Below, in pieces: positions 7,036 to 13,392 of a stretch of DNA of 17,953 nt. The stretch is from Thermofilaceae archaeon (lineage in GTDB: Archaea > Thermoproteota > Thermoprotei > Thermofilales > Thermofilaceae), in contig JALVKT010000006.1 of NCBI GenBank assembly GCA_027027675.1, positions 1 to 17,953 of the forward strand, written 5' to 3'. A program made the translations under genes and the position numbers. Under the pieces are notes generated by a model. It worked only from the letters and a program-made list of their open reading frames with translations. It searched no databases and was not told the origin of the DNA. Each line of letters starts with the position of its first letter. Positions within the stretch are counted from its first letter, which is position 1.

Positions 7036-8259
7036 ATGGCGCCGATACCTTGGACGGAGAAGTACAGGCCTAAGAGCCTATCCGAGGTCGTTGGAAACGA
7101 GGAGGCTAAGAAAAAGTTTGTAGCTTGGCTTAACGCCTTCCTTAAAGGAAAGGCTAAAAAGAAGGCTGCCCTTCTCTACGGCCCTCCAGGGTCCGGGAAG
7201 ACAAGCCTTGTCAACGCGGTGGCGCACCAGTTCGGCTGGGAGCTCATAGAGCTTAATGCTAGCGACTTCAGGTCGAGGGAGGCCATTAGGAACAGGGTTC
7301 TCAGCGCGGCTACGATGGGCTCCCTTTACGGTAAGAGGAAGATAATACTGCTCGACGAGGTGGACGGCATAAACCTCAAGGAAGACGCGGGCGGACTACA
7401 GGCGATACTCGAACTGATAGAGAAATCACGCTATCCGGTTGTTTTGACCGCGAACGACCCTTGGGATCCTAAGCTGAGGCCGCTGCGCGACGCCGTCGAG
7501 ATGATAGAGTTCAAGAAGCTTAGGAAGTACGAGGTTATCCGGGTGCTACAGAATATTTGCCGCAAAGAAGGGTTGGAGTGCAGCAGAAGCGTTCTCTCAG
7601 CCATCGCGGACAACGCTAAGGGAGACTTGAGGGCCGCGATAAACGACCTGCAGACCCTCGCCATGGGGAAGAAGAGGATAGACCTTGCAGACCTTAACGT
7701 GCTGGGAGACAGGGCTGACCAGGAATCCATGTTCGACATTGTGAGAACCGTGCTCACCGCTCGCCGCCCCGAGCAGGCGTTAGCGGTGCTCCGTATCCCA
7801 AGCCTCGACTATGAGATGCTCCTACTGTGGCTGAGCGAAAACATACCTTACCAGTACCAGGGCAGCTACCAGGCCATCGCGGACGCCTATGAGGCTCTCT
7901 CCTGGGCCGATATAATGTTGGCCAGGATGAAGAGGAAGCAGATATGGCAGCTCCTACCCTACGCGCTCGAGCTGATGACGGCTGGCGTCGCCAGCGCTAG
8001 AGGAAAGCCTCCATTCCGCTTCGTAAAGTACAGGTTTCCCGAGAAGCTGCGGCTCCTCGCCAGGAGTAAGAGTAAGAGGGAGAGGTTCCTGCAGGTTGCC
8101 AGGGAGGTTGCGTCCCGGCTCCACGTTTCCCTTAGAACCTTGAAGCTCGACGTGATACCCTTCCTCAGGGTAATCTACGAGCACGACGAGGAGATGGCTG
8201 AGAAGATATACCGTTCAATGGGACTCACGAAAAGGGAGTTTGAGGCGCTCATAGGCTAG
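7036..8259 (+). CDS. rfcL: Replication factor C large subunit
   Basis: RFC-L completes the archaeal clamp loader. The 407-aa product shows the RFC box WTEKYRPKSLSEVVG (6-20), Walker A GPPGSGKTS (49-57), LNASDFRS (73-80), Walker B ILLDEVDG (104-111), sensor 1 VVLTANDPWDPKLRPLRD and sensor 2 KGDLRAAINDLQ. There is no SRC arginine finger, as expected for the large subunit. The C-terminal collar extends to ~400, but the extreme C-terminus (SMGLTKREFEALIG) lacks an obvious PIP-box of the QxxLxxFF type and the Lys-rich tail seen in euryarchaeal RFC-L. The stop codon lies inside the 3' end of the convergent orc1/cdc6 gene (11-nt overlap). Confidence 0.95.
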   Translation: MAPIPWTEKYRPKSLSEVVGNEEAKKKFVAWLNAFLKGKAKKKAALLYGPPGSGKTSLVNAVAHQFGWELIELNASDFRSREAIRNRVLSAATMGSLYGKRKIILLDEVDGINLKEDAGGLQAILELIEKSRYPVVLTANDPWDPKLRPLRDAVEMIEFKKLRKYEVIRVLQNICRKEGLECSRSVLSAIADNAKGDLRAAINDLQTLAMGKKRIDLADLNVLGDRADQESMFDIVRTVLTARRPEQALAVLRIPSLDYEMLLLWLSENIPYQYQGSYQAIADAYEALSWADIMLARMKRKQIWQLLPYALELMTAGVASARGKPPFRFVKYRFPEKLRLLARSKSKRERFLQVAREVASRLHVSLRTLKLDVIPFLRVIYEHDEEMAEKIYRSMGLTKREFEALIG

Positions 8260-9583
8260 CAAGCTCTTTTTCGATGAGCCTCATCAGGGTTTTTTCAAGC
8301 AGGTTGAGGGGTACCTTGCTTATACCTATCTGCTCGGGAATCAGGATGTGAGTTGTCCTGCCGCGTGTACGCCCCTTGGCGACCCTAGTCTCTATAAGGC
8401 CGAGGTTCCTCAGCCTCTGTATTCGCTCCCACACGCTGGTATGGCCTAGAGGCTTTACACCGTAGTTCTCGCAAAGATCCTCGTACTCGAGCTTTACAAC
8501 CCCCATGCTCACATAGGCGCGTTCCCTGTTCAACATGAGCGTCCTCGCGATGGCCAGCAGCAATAGTTTCTCGTGGAGCTGGAGCTTCTCCAGAAACTCG
8601 GGGTCGTATATCGTCGGCAAAACGCCGCGGTTTATCACGTACCTAACGTCCTCCGGCAGCACGTGGCTGCGCCCCTCGTTCTCGGCGTGGCGGGCGGCGA
8701 ACCACAGAATCTTTATTGCCATCCTAGCGTCCCCGTAGCCCCTCTTTGTGGCCGGGTCGTAGCCCACGGCGTCCGCGATCATCTTTATTATCTCGTCGCT
8801 CACAGCGTCCTCTCGGATGGCCTTCTCGTTTCTGATTCTGGACACAAGTATGTCTTCTAGCTCGCGAGACGTGTAGGGGTTAAACTCGACGTAGTGCGCG
8901 TTGAGGGAGCTTAGGATGGACTTGTCCATGTACTCTATGCTGACAGTGTAGTTTCGGAAGACTACGACTAGGGCAAGGCCGAACCTTGAGGGCCCAAAGA
9001 TCTCGCCGAGCCTTAGTAGGGTGTATAGAATGTTGTTGCCTTCAGGCCTTCGGAGGAGAACGTCGGTCTCGTCTATCACGAGGTAGAGGTTGTAGCCGTT
9101 TTTGTCCAGAAAGTTCACGATATACTCGGTTACTTCCTGCGTCGAAAACCCTCGTCTAGGGATATTTAAGCCAAGGTCTTTCCCTATTTTACGTAGTACC
9201 TGGAACTTTGTCGTAAAGCTTTGGCTATTTATGTAAGCGTATGCTATGGGGGGAATCCTCTTCTTTGCGACGTAGTCTTGGAGTTTCTTCCCAATAGACT
9301 TTGCAACCGCGGTTTTACCCGTACCTATAGGGCCGTTAAAGATGACCGTTCTAACGATGTTTTCTTCTCCCTGAAAGATGGGCTTCAAGTGGTCTATGGT
9401 TTCGACCAGGTGCTGTTCTCTGTGAGGCAGCCTTGTGGGTAGATAATCGTTGGTTAGCTTGTACTCGTCTAGTATTATCCTGTTCCTGTTAGGGAAGATC
9501 GGGTCGTGGTCTAGTAGGCTCATGTATATCCCTGAGGGAGAGTCTATTGTGGATAAGTGCGAAAGTGGTCTATAAATCTTCAC
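8249..9583 (-). CDS. cdc6: Orc1/Cdc6-type replication initiator (AAA+ ATPase)
   Basis: Archaeal Orc1/Cdc6 binds origin DNA and recruits the MCM helicase. Features (444-aa numbering) are the family's N-terminal box IFPNRNRIILDEY...LPTRLPHRE (29-55), Walker A GPIGTGKTAVA (84-94), Walker B YLVIDETD (167-174), sensor 1 FRNYT (209-213) and sensor 2 YGDARMAI (283-290). The C-terminal winged helix (about 340-430) includes SMGVVKLEYEDLCENYG and GHTSVWERIQRLRNLGLIETR. The GTG start at 9583 gives an N-terminus slightly long for the family; ATG at 9523 (Met21, MSLLDHDPIF) is an equally plausible start. The gene is convergent with rfcL and overlaps it by 11 nt. A strongly AT-rich promoter region precedes it. 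Which paralogue this is cannot be judged here. Confidence 0.9.
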   Translation of the reverse strand: MKIYRPLSHLSTIDSPSGIYMSLLDHDPIFPNRNRIILDEYKLTNDYLPTRLPHREQHLVETIDHLKPIFQGEENIVRTVIFNGPIGTGKTAVAKSIGKKLQDYVAKKRIPPIAYAYINSQSFTTKFQVLRKIGKDLGLNIPRRGFSTQEVTEYIVNFLDKNGYNLYLVIDETDVLLRRPEGNNILYTLLRLGEIFGPSRFGLALVVVFRNYTVSIEYMDKSILSSLNAHYVEFNPYTSRELEDILVSRIRNEKAIREDAVSDEIIKMIADAVGYDPATKRGYGDARMAIKILWFAARHAENEGRSHVLPEDVRYVINRGVLPTIYDPEFLEKLQLHEKLLLLAIARTLMLNRERAYVSMGVVKLEYEDLCENYGVKPLGHTSVWERIQRLRNLGLIETRVAKGRTRGRTTHILIPEQIGISKVPLNLLEKTLMRLIEKELASL

Positions 9584-9659
9584 TATACTAAATTAGCCGT
9601 AAAGCTTAACATAGTTTTTATAAAGATTTTTATATTTATGCTTAAACCCCGAAACTGTC
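9584..9659. other. AT-rich region upstream of orc1/cdc6 with promoter; possible but unproven origin-type DNA
   Basis: This 76-bp gap between the 150-aa gene and orc1/cdc6 is the most AT-rich stretch in the window (for example about 9603-9646). A minus-strand TATA (about 9614-9625) fits a start near 9594 for orc1/cdc6. Archaeal origins often lie next to cdc6 genes and hold AT-rich DNA plus repeated origin recognition boxes. I see only one G-run dyad-like element near its edge (CCCCG 9647-9651 and CGGGG 9664-9668), not repeated boxes, so an origin is not supported by sequence alone. Confidence 0.3.
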
Positions 9660-10112
9660 TCACCGGGGCCTAAACAAAAATACCTCGACAGCCACTTTTC
9701 CGTCAAGCTCTTCTACCAAGACTTCACGGCCTCTTTTATCGTCGAAGGCTTTACTAAATTTCTCCACCAGCGCCCCATAGTATTCTTGTCTCCAGTTCTT
9801 TCTGAGCTTAACCCTCACTCTCCCAACCCTGTACCCCAGGGAACACACGTCGCGCGGGGCACGGCACAGGAGCTCCTCGAGGTCTTTATACACGCCTACA
9901 ACAAGCCTTACGTTCAGAAGCCCCCTCACAGGGTACAAACGCGCCATCCTGGCCGCGTCCTCAGGCGGCAGCCTAGTATAAACCATGACCCGTCCTGGGC
10001 CGACAATCCTCCCCTCAACGCGGGGATCCTCTGGAAAGAACAGGTCTAGCAGGTCCCTGAGCACGCGCTTCTCCTTGCCGGGCACGGTGCCAGCCACTAT
10101 GCGGTACTCCAT
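9660..10112 (-). CDS. Uncharacterised 150-aa protein, possibly THUMP/Tan1-like RNA-binding
   Basis: I do not recognise this gene with certainty. The N-terminal half (MEYRIVAGTVPGKEKRVLRDLL, then GRIVGPGRVMVYTRLPPEDAARMARLYPVRGLLNVRLVVGVYKDLEELL) has the pattern of the ferredoxin-like domain that precedes THUMP domains: a beta strand, a PGxE helix, a strand and a ...RLVPV-like segment. The C-terminal half (GRVRVKLRKNWRQEYYGALVEKFSKAFDDKRGREVLVEELDGKVAVEVFLFRP) could be a short THUMP, an RNA-binding fold found in tRNA-modifying enzymes and Tan1. No catalytic motif is visible. The gene overlaps the racemase stop by 16 nt and is the last gene of that operon, so it is translationally coupled to enzymes with no evident link to RNA. 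Confidence 0.75.
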   Translation of the reverse strand: MEYRIVAGTVPGKEKRVLRDLLDLFFPEDPRVEGRIVGPGRVMVYTRLPPEDAARMARLYPVRGLLNVRLVVGVYKDLEELLCRAPRDVCSLGYRVGRVRVKLRKNWRQEYYGALVEKFSKAFDDKRGREVLVEELDGKVAVEVFLFRPR

Positions 10113-11206
10113 ACTTCCCGTGCCCTCTTCTCCACGTGCTCAGTTTTAACCTCCACCCCCAGTCCGGGTTTCCGCGGCACTTCGAGGCTACTCCCCTCTT
10201 TCAGCTCCCAGGGAGGATCAACAATGTCTTCATGCCAGTAACGGCTGCTCGCAGATATGTCCGAGTGGAAGGTCACGGCCGGGTGAGACGCCAGGGCCAC
10301 CAAGAAGCTCCTCCCCACTCCCGTCTCAAGCATGCCGCCTATCCAGGCTCCCAGCCCAAGGCCGGGCGCATAGTCTAGAATCCTCTTACCCTCGAGGGGG
10401 CCGCCTACCCGTCCAGGCTTAACATTCACTATCTCTGCCGCGCCTATCCGCGAGGCCAGAACCGCGTCGTGGAGACTCTTGACGCTCTCGTCGAGACATA
10501 TGGGAGTTGAGAGCTTCCTAGCTGCTACACTGTGCTCTAAGAGGTCGTCATAATGGAAGGGCTGCTCCAGCATTAAGAGTTCATATTTGTCGAGCTTCCG
10601 GAGAAAGTACAAGTCCTTAAGCGTGTAAGAAGCGTTAGCGTCCACCTGCAGCAGTATGTCGCCGTACTCTTCCCTAATCCTCTTAACGGGCTCGACATCC
10701 CATCCGGGCTTAATCTTAATCTTTATACGTTCATACCCCTCCTCAAGTCTCCTCCCCACCTCCCTGAGCAGCTCGTCGATCGTAGGCTTTATTCCAATGC
10801 TCACACCGACCTTAACTCTCCCCTTTCTGCCGCCAAGAAGCTCTGCAAGGCTCAAACCCCTAAGCCTCGCATAAAGGTCGAGGAGGGCTTCCTCAAACAT
10901 TGCTTTGGCCATGGGGTAGCCCCTAATACGGCCGGTCAACCTGCGGAACTCTCCCGGCTCCTCGATCTCCGCTCCTACAAGTGCGGGGGCGATGTACCTC
11001 CTAGATACCATGTAGTCTATGTCAACAGTTTCATAGCTGTACCAAGGGCCCACGCCGGCCACGCATTCACCCCACCCCTCCTCGCCACCTTTCTCCTCAA
11101 TCCTAGCCAGCAGGACAGGCCTCACACTCATCGTTCCAAAACTCGTAGTGAAGGGGGAGCGAAGCCTCATTTCCAAAAGGTAGAGCGTTATCTTCCTTAT
11201 CTCCAC
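10097..11206 (-). CDS. Enolase-superfamily N-acylamino acid racemase / o-succinylbenzoate synthase-like (NSAR/OSBS)
   Basis: The 369-aa protein is of the muconate-lactonizing subgroup of the enolase superfamily. The key residues fall at the same numbers as in the Amycolatopsis N-acylamino acid racemase: Lys162-x-Lys164 in IKIKIKPGWD (offset of one), metal ligands Asp189 (QVDANASY), Glu214 (LMLEQP) and Asp239 (CLDES), and the second catalytic Lys263 in NVKPGRVGG. The N-terminal capping domain has SPFTTSFGT and GWGECVAG. This family either dehydrates SHCHC to o-succinylbenzoate in menaquinone synthesis or racemises N-succinyl amino acids. The overlapping GNAT gene upstream favours the racemase role; no men genes are present. 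Start is GTG at 11206, with GGAGGGG upstream, overlapping the GNAT stop by 10 nt. Confidence 0.88.
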   Translation of the reverse strand: MEIRKITLYLLEMRLRSPFTTSFGTMSVRPVLLARIEEKGGEEGWGECVAGVGPWYSYETVDIDYMVSRRYIAPALVGAEIEEPGEFRRLTGRIRGYPMAKAMFEEALLDLYARLRGLSLAELLGGRKGRVKVGVSIGIKPTIDELLREVGRRLEEGYERIKIKIKPGWDVEPVKRIREEYGDILLQVDANASYTLKDLYFLRKLDKYELLMLEQPFHYDDLLEHSVAARKLSTPICLDESVKSLHDAVLASRIGAAEIVNVKPGRVGGPLEGKRILDYAPGLGLGAWIGGMLETGVGRSFLVALASHPAVTFHSDISASSRYWHEDIVDPPWELKEGSSLEVPRKPGLGVEVKTEHVEKRAREVWSTA

Positions 11207-12069
11207 GGATAATCCCCCTCCAGGACCGGTTTAAGCGATGTCCGCCAGAGCAGGTAAAAGTTTCTACGCGTCTCCTCCACAAGCGGCACGTGCTCAACGA
11301 CAATGTAACCCTTCCTGAGATAATACGTGAAAGCCCTTCGCAGCTCCATCTTCCAGCGGAGGGCCTCCTCGAAGTCATTGTCCCTAACCACGTTGATGTC
11401 CCCAGGAAACTCCAGTAGTACAAGGTCGTTCTCGGTTGTAAGCCTGACCGACCTTACGGCCCGCCACCCCCCTCTGTCCTTGGTCTCCACAACGCTCAAC
11501 GCGACATCCTTTACCTCGTCAAAGCTGGGAGCCCGATCCCGCCCCGAAATCCTCTCCCTCACACGGGGAGACGTTATCCACCACTCCACGCGGAACCTGT
11601 CGCTCGGCAACCCCCTGTTTATGGAGTCCCTCATCTCCCCGTAGTAGTTAGGGTGAAACTCCCTATCCACAACCCCCAGCTTCCCAAAGTTGAACCTGGC
11701 ATTCAAGCCCTGATGAGGGTCGTAGGTCCACACTATTAGGCTAAAACCGTTCCTCAACGCCCACTCCCGCTGCTCCAGCTTAAGCCTAAGCGCTATTCCA
11801 TGCCCCCTATGGCTCCTCTTAACGCCCACCATGTGGCTATAATGGTAGAGACCGTGCTCCTCGTCCCTACCGGTAAACCCCATCACAAACCCCACTGGCT
11901 CCCCATCCTCGACAGCGGCCATCAAAAAGCCCCCGTTCCTCGCGACCGCCCACATCATGTGCGGCGGCACAGCCTCCGTGTAGTCGCTCATACCCCAAGC
12001 GTCCTTCATAACATCCATTATCTTCCAGAGCACCCCGGGGTCTCGAACCTCCACGTACTCTACCGTCAT
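11197..12069 (-). CDS. GNAT-family acyltransferase (COG3375-like), probable N-succinyl/acetyltransferase
   Basis: This 290-aa protein has a GNAT fold: substrate strand MWAVARNGGFLMAAVEDGEPVGFVMGF, motif A with the acyl-CoA pyrophosphate loop VGVKRSHRGHGIALRLKLEQREWAL (R-G-H-G-I-A), then WTYDPHQGLNARFNFGKLGVV and YYGEMRDSINRGLPSDRF, the latter characteristic of the COG3375 family. The C-terminal ~100 residues (LVLLEFPGDINVVRDND...) are a family-specific extension. Family members adjacent to NSAR/OSBS genes in bacteria succinylate D-amino acids to feed the racemase; that role is inferred here from the overlapping downstream gene. A minus-strand TATA (12093-12098) predicts a start at about 12070, so the ATG at 12069 is probably leaderless. 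It is the first gene of a three-gene overlapping operon. Confidence 0.87.
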   Translation of the reverse strand: MTVEYVEVRDPGVLWKIMDVMKDAWGMSDYTEAVPPHMMWAVARNGGFLMAAVEDGEPVGFVMGFTGRDEEHGLYHYSHMVGVKRSHRGHGIALRLKLEQREWALRNGFSLIVWTYDPHQGLNARFNFGKLGVVDREFHPNYYGEMRDSINRGLPSDRFRVEWWITSPRVRERISGRDRAPSFDEVKDVALSVVETKDRGGWRAVRSVRLTTENDLVLLEFPGDINVVRDNDFEEALRWKMELRRAFTYYLRKGYIVVEHVPLVEETRRNFYLLWRTSLKPVLEGDYPWR

Positions 12070-12092
12070 CTAGCTTCCAGGGCCTAACGTGC

Positions 12093-12098
12093 TATTAA
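12093..12098 (-). promoter_or_regulatory. TATA box for the GNAT-racemase operon
   Basis: On the minus strand this reads TTAATA. Its centre is about 26 nt upstream of 12070, one base before the ATG at 12069, predicting a leaderless transcript. Confidence 0.45.
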
Positions 12099-12125
12099 CG
12101 ATTACAGCGTACAAGCGGAAGATTG

Positions 12126-12130
12126 TTTAA
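12126..12130 (+). promoter_or_regulatory. TATA-like box for tRNA-Ser
   Basis: TTTAA is centred near 12128, about 28 nt before the mature tRNA 5' end (12156). It is close behind, and divergent from, the promoter of the GNAT operon. Confidence 0.4.
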
Positions 12131-12177
12131 GCCTCCGCTTAATCTACATAGTGAAGCCGGGGTGGCCGAGTGGACCA

Positions 12178-12199
12178 AGGCCCGCCGCGGGCCGTCCAG
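12178..12199 (+). other. Non-canonical 22-nt intron in the D arm of tRNA-Ser (about position 21/22)
   Basis: A near-perfect bulge-helix-bulge motif supports this intron. The central 4-bp helix is GGAC (12172-12175) with GTCC (12194-12197). The 5' bulge is CAA (12176-12178) and the 3' bulge AGA (12198-12200), cut after the second base of each. The intron helix pairs GGCCCG (12179-12184) with CGGGCC (12188-12193) over a 3-nt loop. The outer helix is only the 3-bp D stem. An AGGC repeat at both boundaries (12178-12181 and 12200-12203) means the mature sequence does not depend on the exact cut. Without removal, no normal anticodon arm can follow the D stem. Confidence 0.85.
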
Positions 12200-12215
12200 A
12201 GGCGGCGGACTTGAG

Positions 12216-12244
12216 ATCGGCTCTACGTGATAGCCTGGCTGGAG
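12216..12244 (+). other. Canonical 29-nt intron of tRNA-Ser after position 37
   Basis: The intron follows G37 (12215) and precedes A38 (12245). Bulges AG|A occur on both sides (12214-12216 and 12243-12245). The central helix CTTG (12210-12213) pairs with CTGG (12239-12242) with one U-U mismatch, and the intron carries a GGCT/AGCC hairpin (12219-12222 with 12232-12235). The boundary is flanked by a GAGATC direct repeat (12213-12218 and 12242-12247), so the spliced product is the same for nearby cuts. Confidence 0.85.
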
Positions 12245-12365
12245 ATCCGTTGCCCGTCGAGGGCGCCCGGGTTCGAATCCCGGCCCCGGCGCCACCCACA
12301 AACCCTCCTCCGACGCGCGCAGCGGGCAATACGTGCCTTGCACCGCCAGCCGGCTGCGGCGCCAG

Positions 12366-12374
12366 AAATAAATA
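12366..12374 (+). promoter_or_regulatory. TATA box for the uS13-uS4-uS11 operon
   Basis: AAATAAATA is centred near 12370, predicting a start near 12396, just before the GGTG ribosome-binding site (12397-12400) and the ATG at 12405. The rest of the 110-nt gap after the tRNA shows only a 10-bp palindrome (12347-12356), with no further gene seen. Confidence 0.5.
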
Positions 12375-12404
12375 CTCTCCTTTCTGATGCTATGGCGGTG
12401 CTAT

Positions 12405-12863
12405 ATGGCAGAGGAGTTCCGCTACATAGTCAGAATCGCCGGAGTCGACCTTCCCGGCGATAAAGCGCTAGTCTACGCGCTGGCCCGGATAAAGGGTGTC
12501 GGGATAAACCTCTCCCGGGCGCTGTGTAGGAAGCTCAACCTCGACCCAGACAGGCTTGTAGGCACGCTCAGCGACGAGGAAATAGAGATGCTTAATGAGA
12601 AGCTACGCTCGATAGACAAGCTCGGCTTCCCGTCCTGGATGCTTAACAGGAGGCGCGACCCCTTCCTGGGAACCGACAGGCACCTCATAACCTCCGACCT
12701 GGTCTTCGAGGTGAGAAAGGACATCGAGTTCATGAAGGCTATACGCTCCTACAAGGGCGTAAGGCACATGTATGGCCTCAAGGTTAGGGGTCAGCGTACG
12801 CGCACAACGGGTCGCTTCGGCATGACGCTCGGCGTGAAGAGGGGCAAGGGGGCTCGCAAGTAG
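12405..12863 (+). CDS. rps13: 30S ribosomal protein uS13
   Basis: uS13 sits in the 30S head, contacting the P-site tRNA and the large subunit. The 152-aa product MAEEFRYIVRIAGVDLPGDK has the archaeal N-terminus, followed by ALARIKGVGINLSRALCRKLN (helix-two-turn-helix), the coiled middle DRHLITSDLVFEVRKDIEFMKAIRSYKGVRHMYGLKVRGQRTRTTGRFG, in which RSYKGVRH and VRGQRTRTTGR are diagnostic, and a basic tail VKRGKGARK. I chose ATG 12405 because GGTG (12397-12400) lies 4 nt upstream and homologues start near here; an in-frame ATG at 12387 would add six residues with no ribosome-binding site. First gene of the operon. Confidence 0.97.
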   Translation: MAEEFRYIVRIAGVDLPGDKALVYALARIKGVGINLSRALCRKLNLDPDRLVGTLSDEEIEMLNEKLRSIDKLGFPSWMLNRRRDPFLGTDRHLITSDLVFEVRKDIEFMKAIRSYKGVRHMYGLKVRGQRTRTTGRFGMTLGVKRGKGARK

Positions 12864-12873
12864 AGGTGGTTAG

Positions 12874-13392
12874 ATGGGAGACCCGAAAAAGCCTAGGAAA
12901 AAGTGGCGTGGCCCCACGCATCCGTGGAGGAAGGAGCAGCTCATAGAGGAGATGAAGCTCGTCGGAGAATACGGGCTACGCAACAAGAGGGAGCTATGGA
13001 TTGCCAGGAGCCTTCTTAGAAACATTAGGGCGCGTGCCAGGGAGCTTCTAGCCCTCCCCGCGGAGGAACGTATCAAGCTGGAAAAGCCCCTCATAGAGAA
13101 GACCTACAAGGCGGGCATACTTCCAAGCCCTGAGGCCTCCCTCGACGACATACTAGGCCTCACCGTCAGAGACGTGCTTGAGAGGCGCCTACAAACCCTC
13201 GTCTACCGTAAGGGCCTCGCGAAAAGCATGTACCACGCCAGGCAGCTCATAACGCATGGCCACATAGCAATTGGCGGCAGGAGGGTGCGCAGCCCCGGCT
13301 ACCTGGTCTCCAGGGAAGAGGAAGAGCTTATAGGCTTCTACCCGCTATCCCCCTACGCTAAGGCCGCCGCTGAGGAGGGTGGTGAGCAGTGA
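12874..13392 (+). CDS. rps4: 30S ribosomal protein uS4
   Basis: uS4 is a primary 16S rRNA-binding protein that nucleates 30S assembly. The 172-aa archaeal/eukaryotic form begins MGDPKKPRKKWRGPTHPWRKEQL and has the long helical region EYGLRNKRELWIARSLLRNIRARARELLA, then LEKPLIEKTYKAGILPSPEASLDDILGLTVRDVLERRLQTLVYRKGLAKSMYHARQLITHGHIAIGGRRVRSPGYLV, the S4 RNA-binding domain (AKSMYHARQLITHGHIAIGGRRV). The ATG at 12874 is preceded by AGGTGGT (12864-12870). It starts 10 nt after uS13 and overlaps uS11 by 4 nt. Confidence 0.97.
   Translation: MGDPKKPRKKWRGPTHPWRKEQLIEEMKLVGEYGLRNKRELWIARSLLRNIRARARELLALPAEERIKLEKPLIEKTYKAGILPSPEASLDDILGLTVRDVLERRLQTLVYRKGLAKSMYHARQLITHGHIAIGGRRVRSPGYLVSREEEELIGFYPLSPYAKAAAEEGGEQ

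Larger units (their letters stand above)
12156..12294 (+). tRNA. tRNA-Ser (anticodon UGA) with two introns
   Basis: The acceptor strands GCCGGGG (12156-12162) and CCCCGGC (12284-12290) pair fully; discriminator G (12291) is the serine identity base and CCA (12292-12294) is encoded. The T arm is CCGGG-TTCGAAT-CCCGG (12267-12283). A long variable arm (about 12251-12266, TGCCC/GGGC) marks a class II tRNA. The anticodon stem GCGGA (12205-12209) pairs with TCCGT (12246-12250), with loop CTTGAG+A and anticodon TGA at 12212-12214. The D stem is GCC (12165-12167) with GGC (12201-12203). Two insertions must be spliced out: 12178-12199 in the D arm and 12216-12244 after position 37. The mature tRNA is 88 nt including CCA. 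Exon joining would need the splicing endonuclease and RtcB, encoded earlier in the window. Confidence 0.93.

Noticed and set aside
9647..9668. CCCCG/CGGGG inverted repeat as an intrinsic terminator or origin box
   Set aside because: Only 5 bp with a 12-nt loop and overlapping the stop of the 150-aa gene; it is not repeated, and the following minus-strand sequence lacks a clear long T-tract.
11103..11644. Open frames opposite or overlapping the GNAT and racemase genes
   Set aside because: They conflict with two genes with clear catalytic motifs and carry no family signal.
12156..12294. tRNA-Leu or a tRNA with a single intron
   Set aside because: The anticodon is TGA and the discriminator is G, both serine. 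A single-intron fold leaves 22 extra nt between the D stem and anticodon stem, while the second BHB explains them.
12347..12356. CAGCCGGCTG palindrome upstream of the uS13 TATA box as hairpin or operator
   Set aside because: It has no loop for a hairpin, lies in GC-rich DNA where such palindromes occur by chance, and has no associated regulator.
12095..12463. Short open frames covering the tRNA-Ser gene and its flanks
   Set aside because: Their translations come from tRNA sequence and GC-rich flank; the tRNA fold is decisive.
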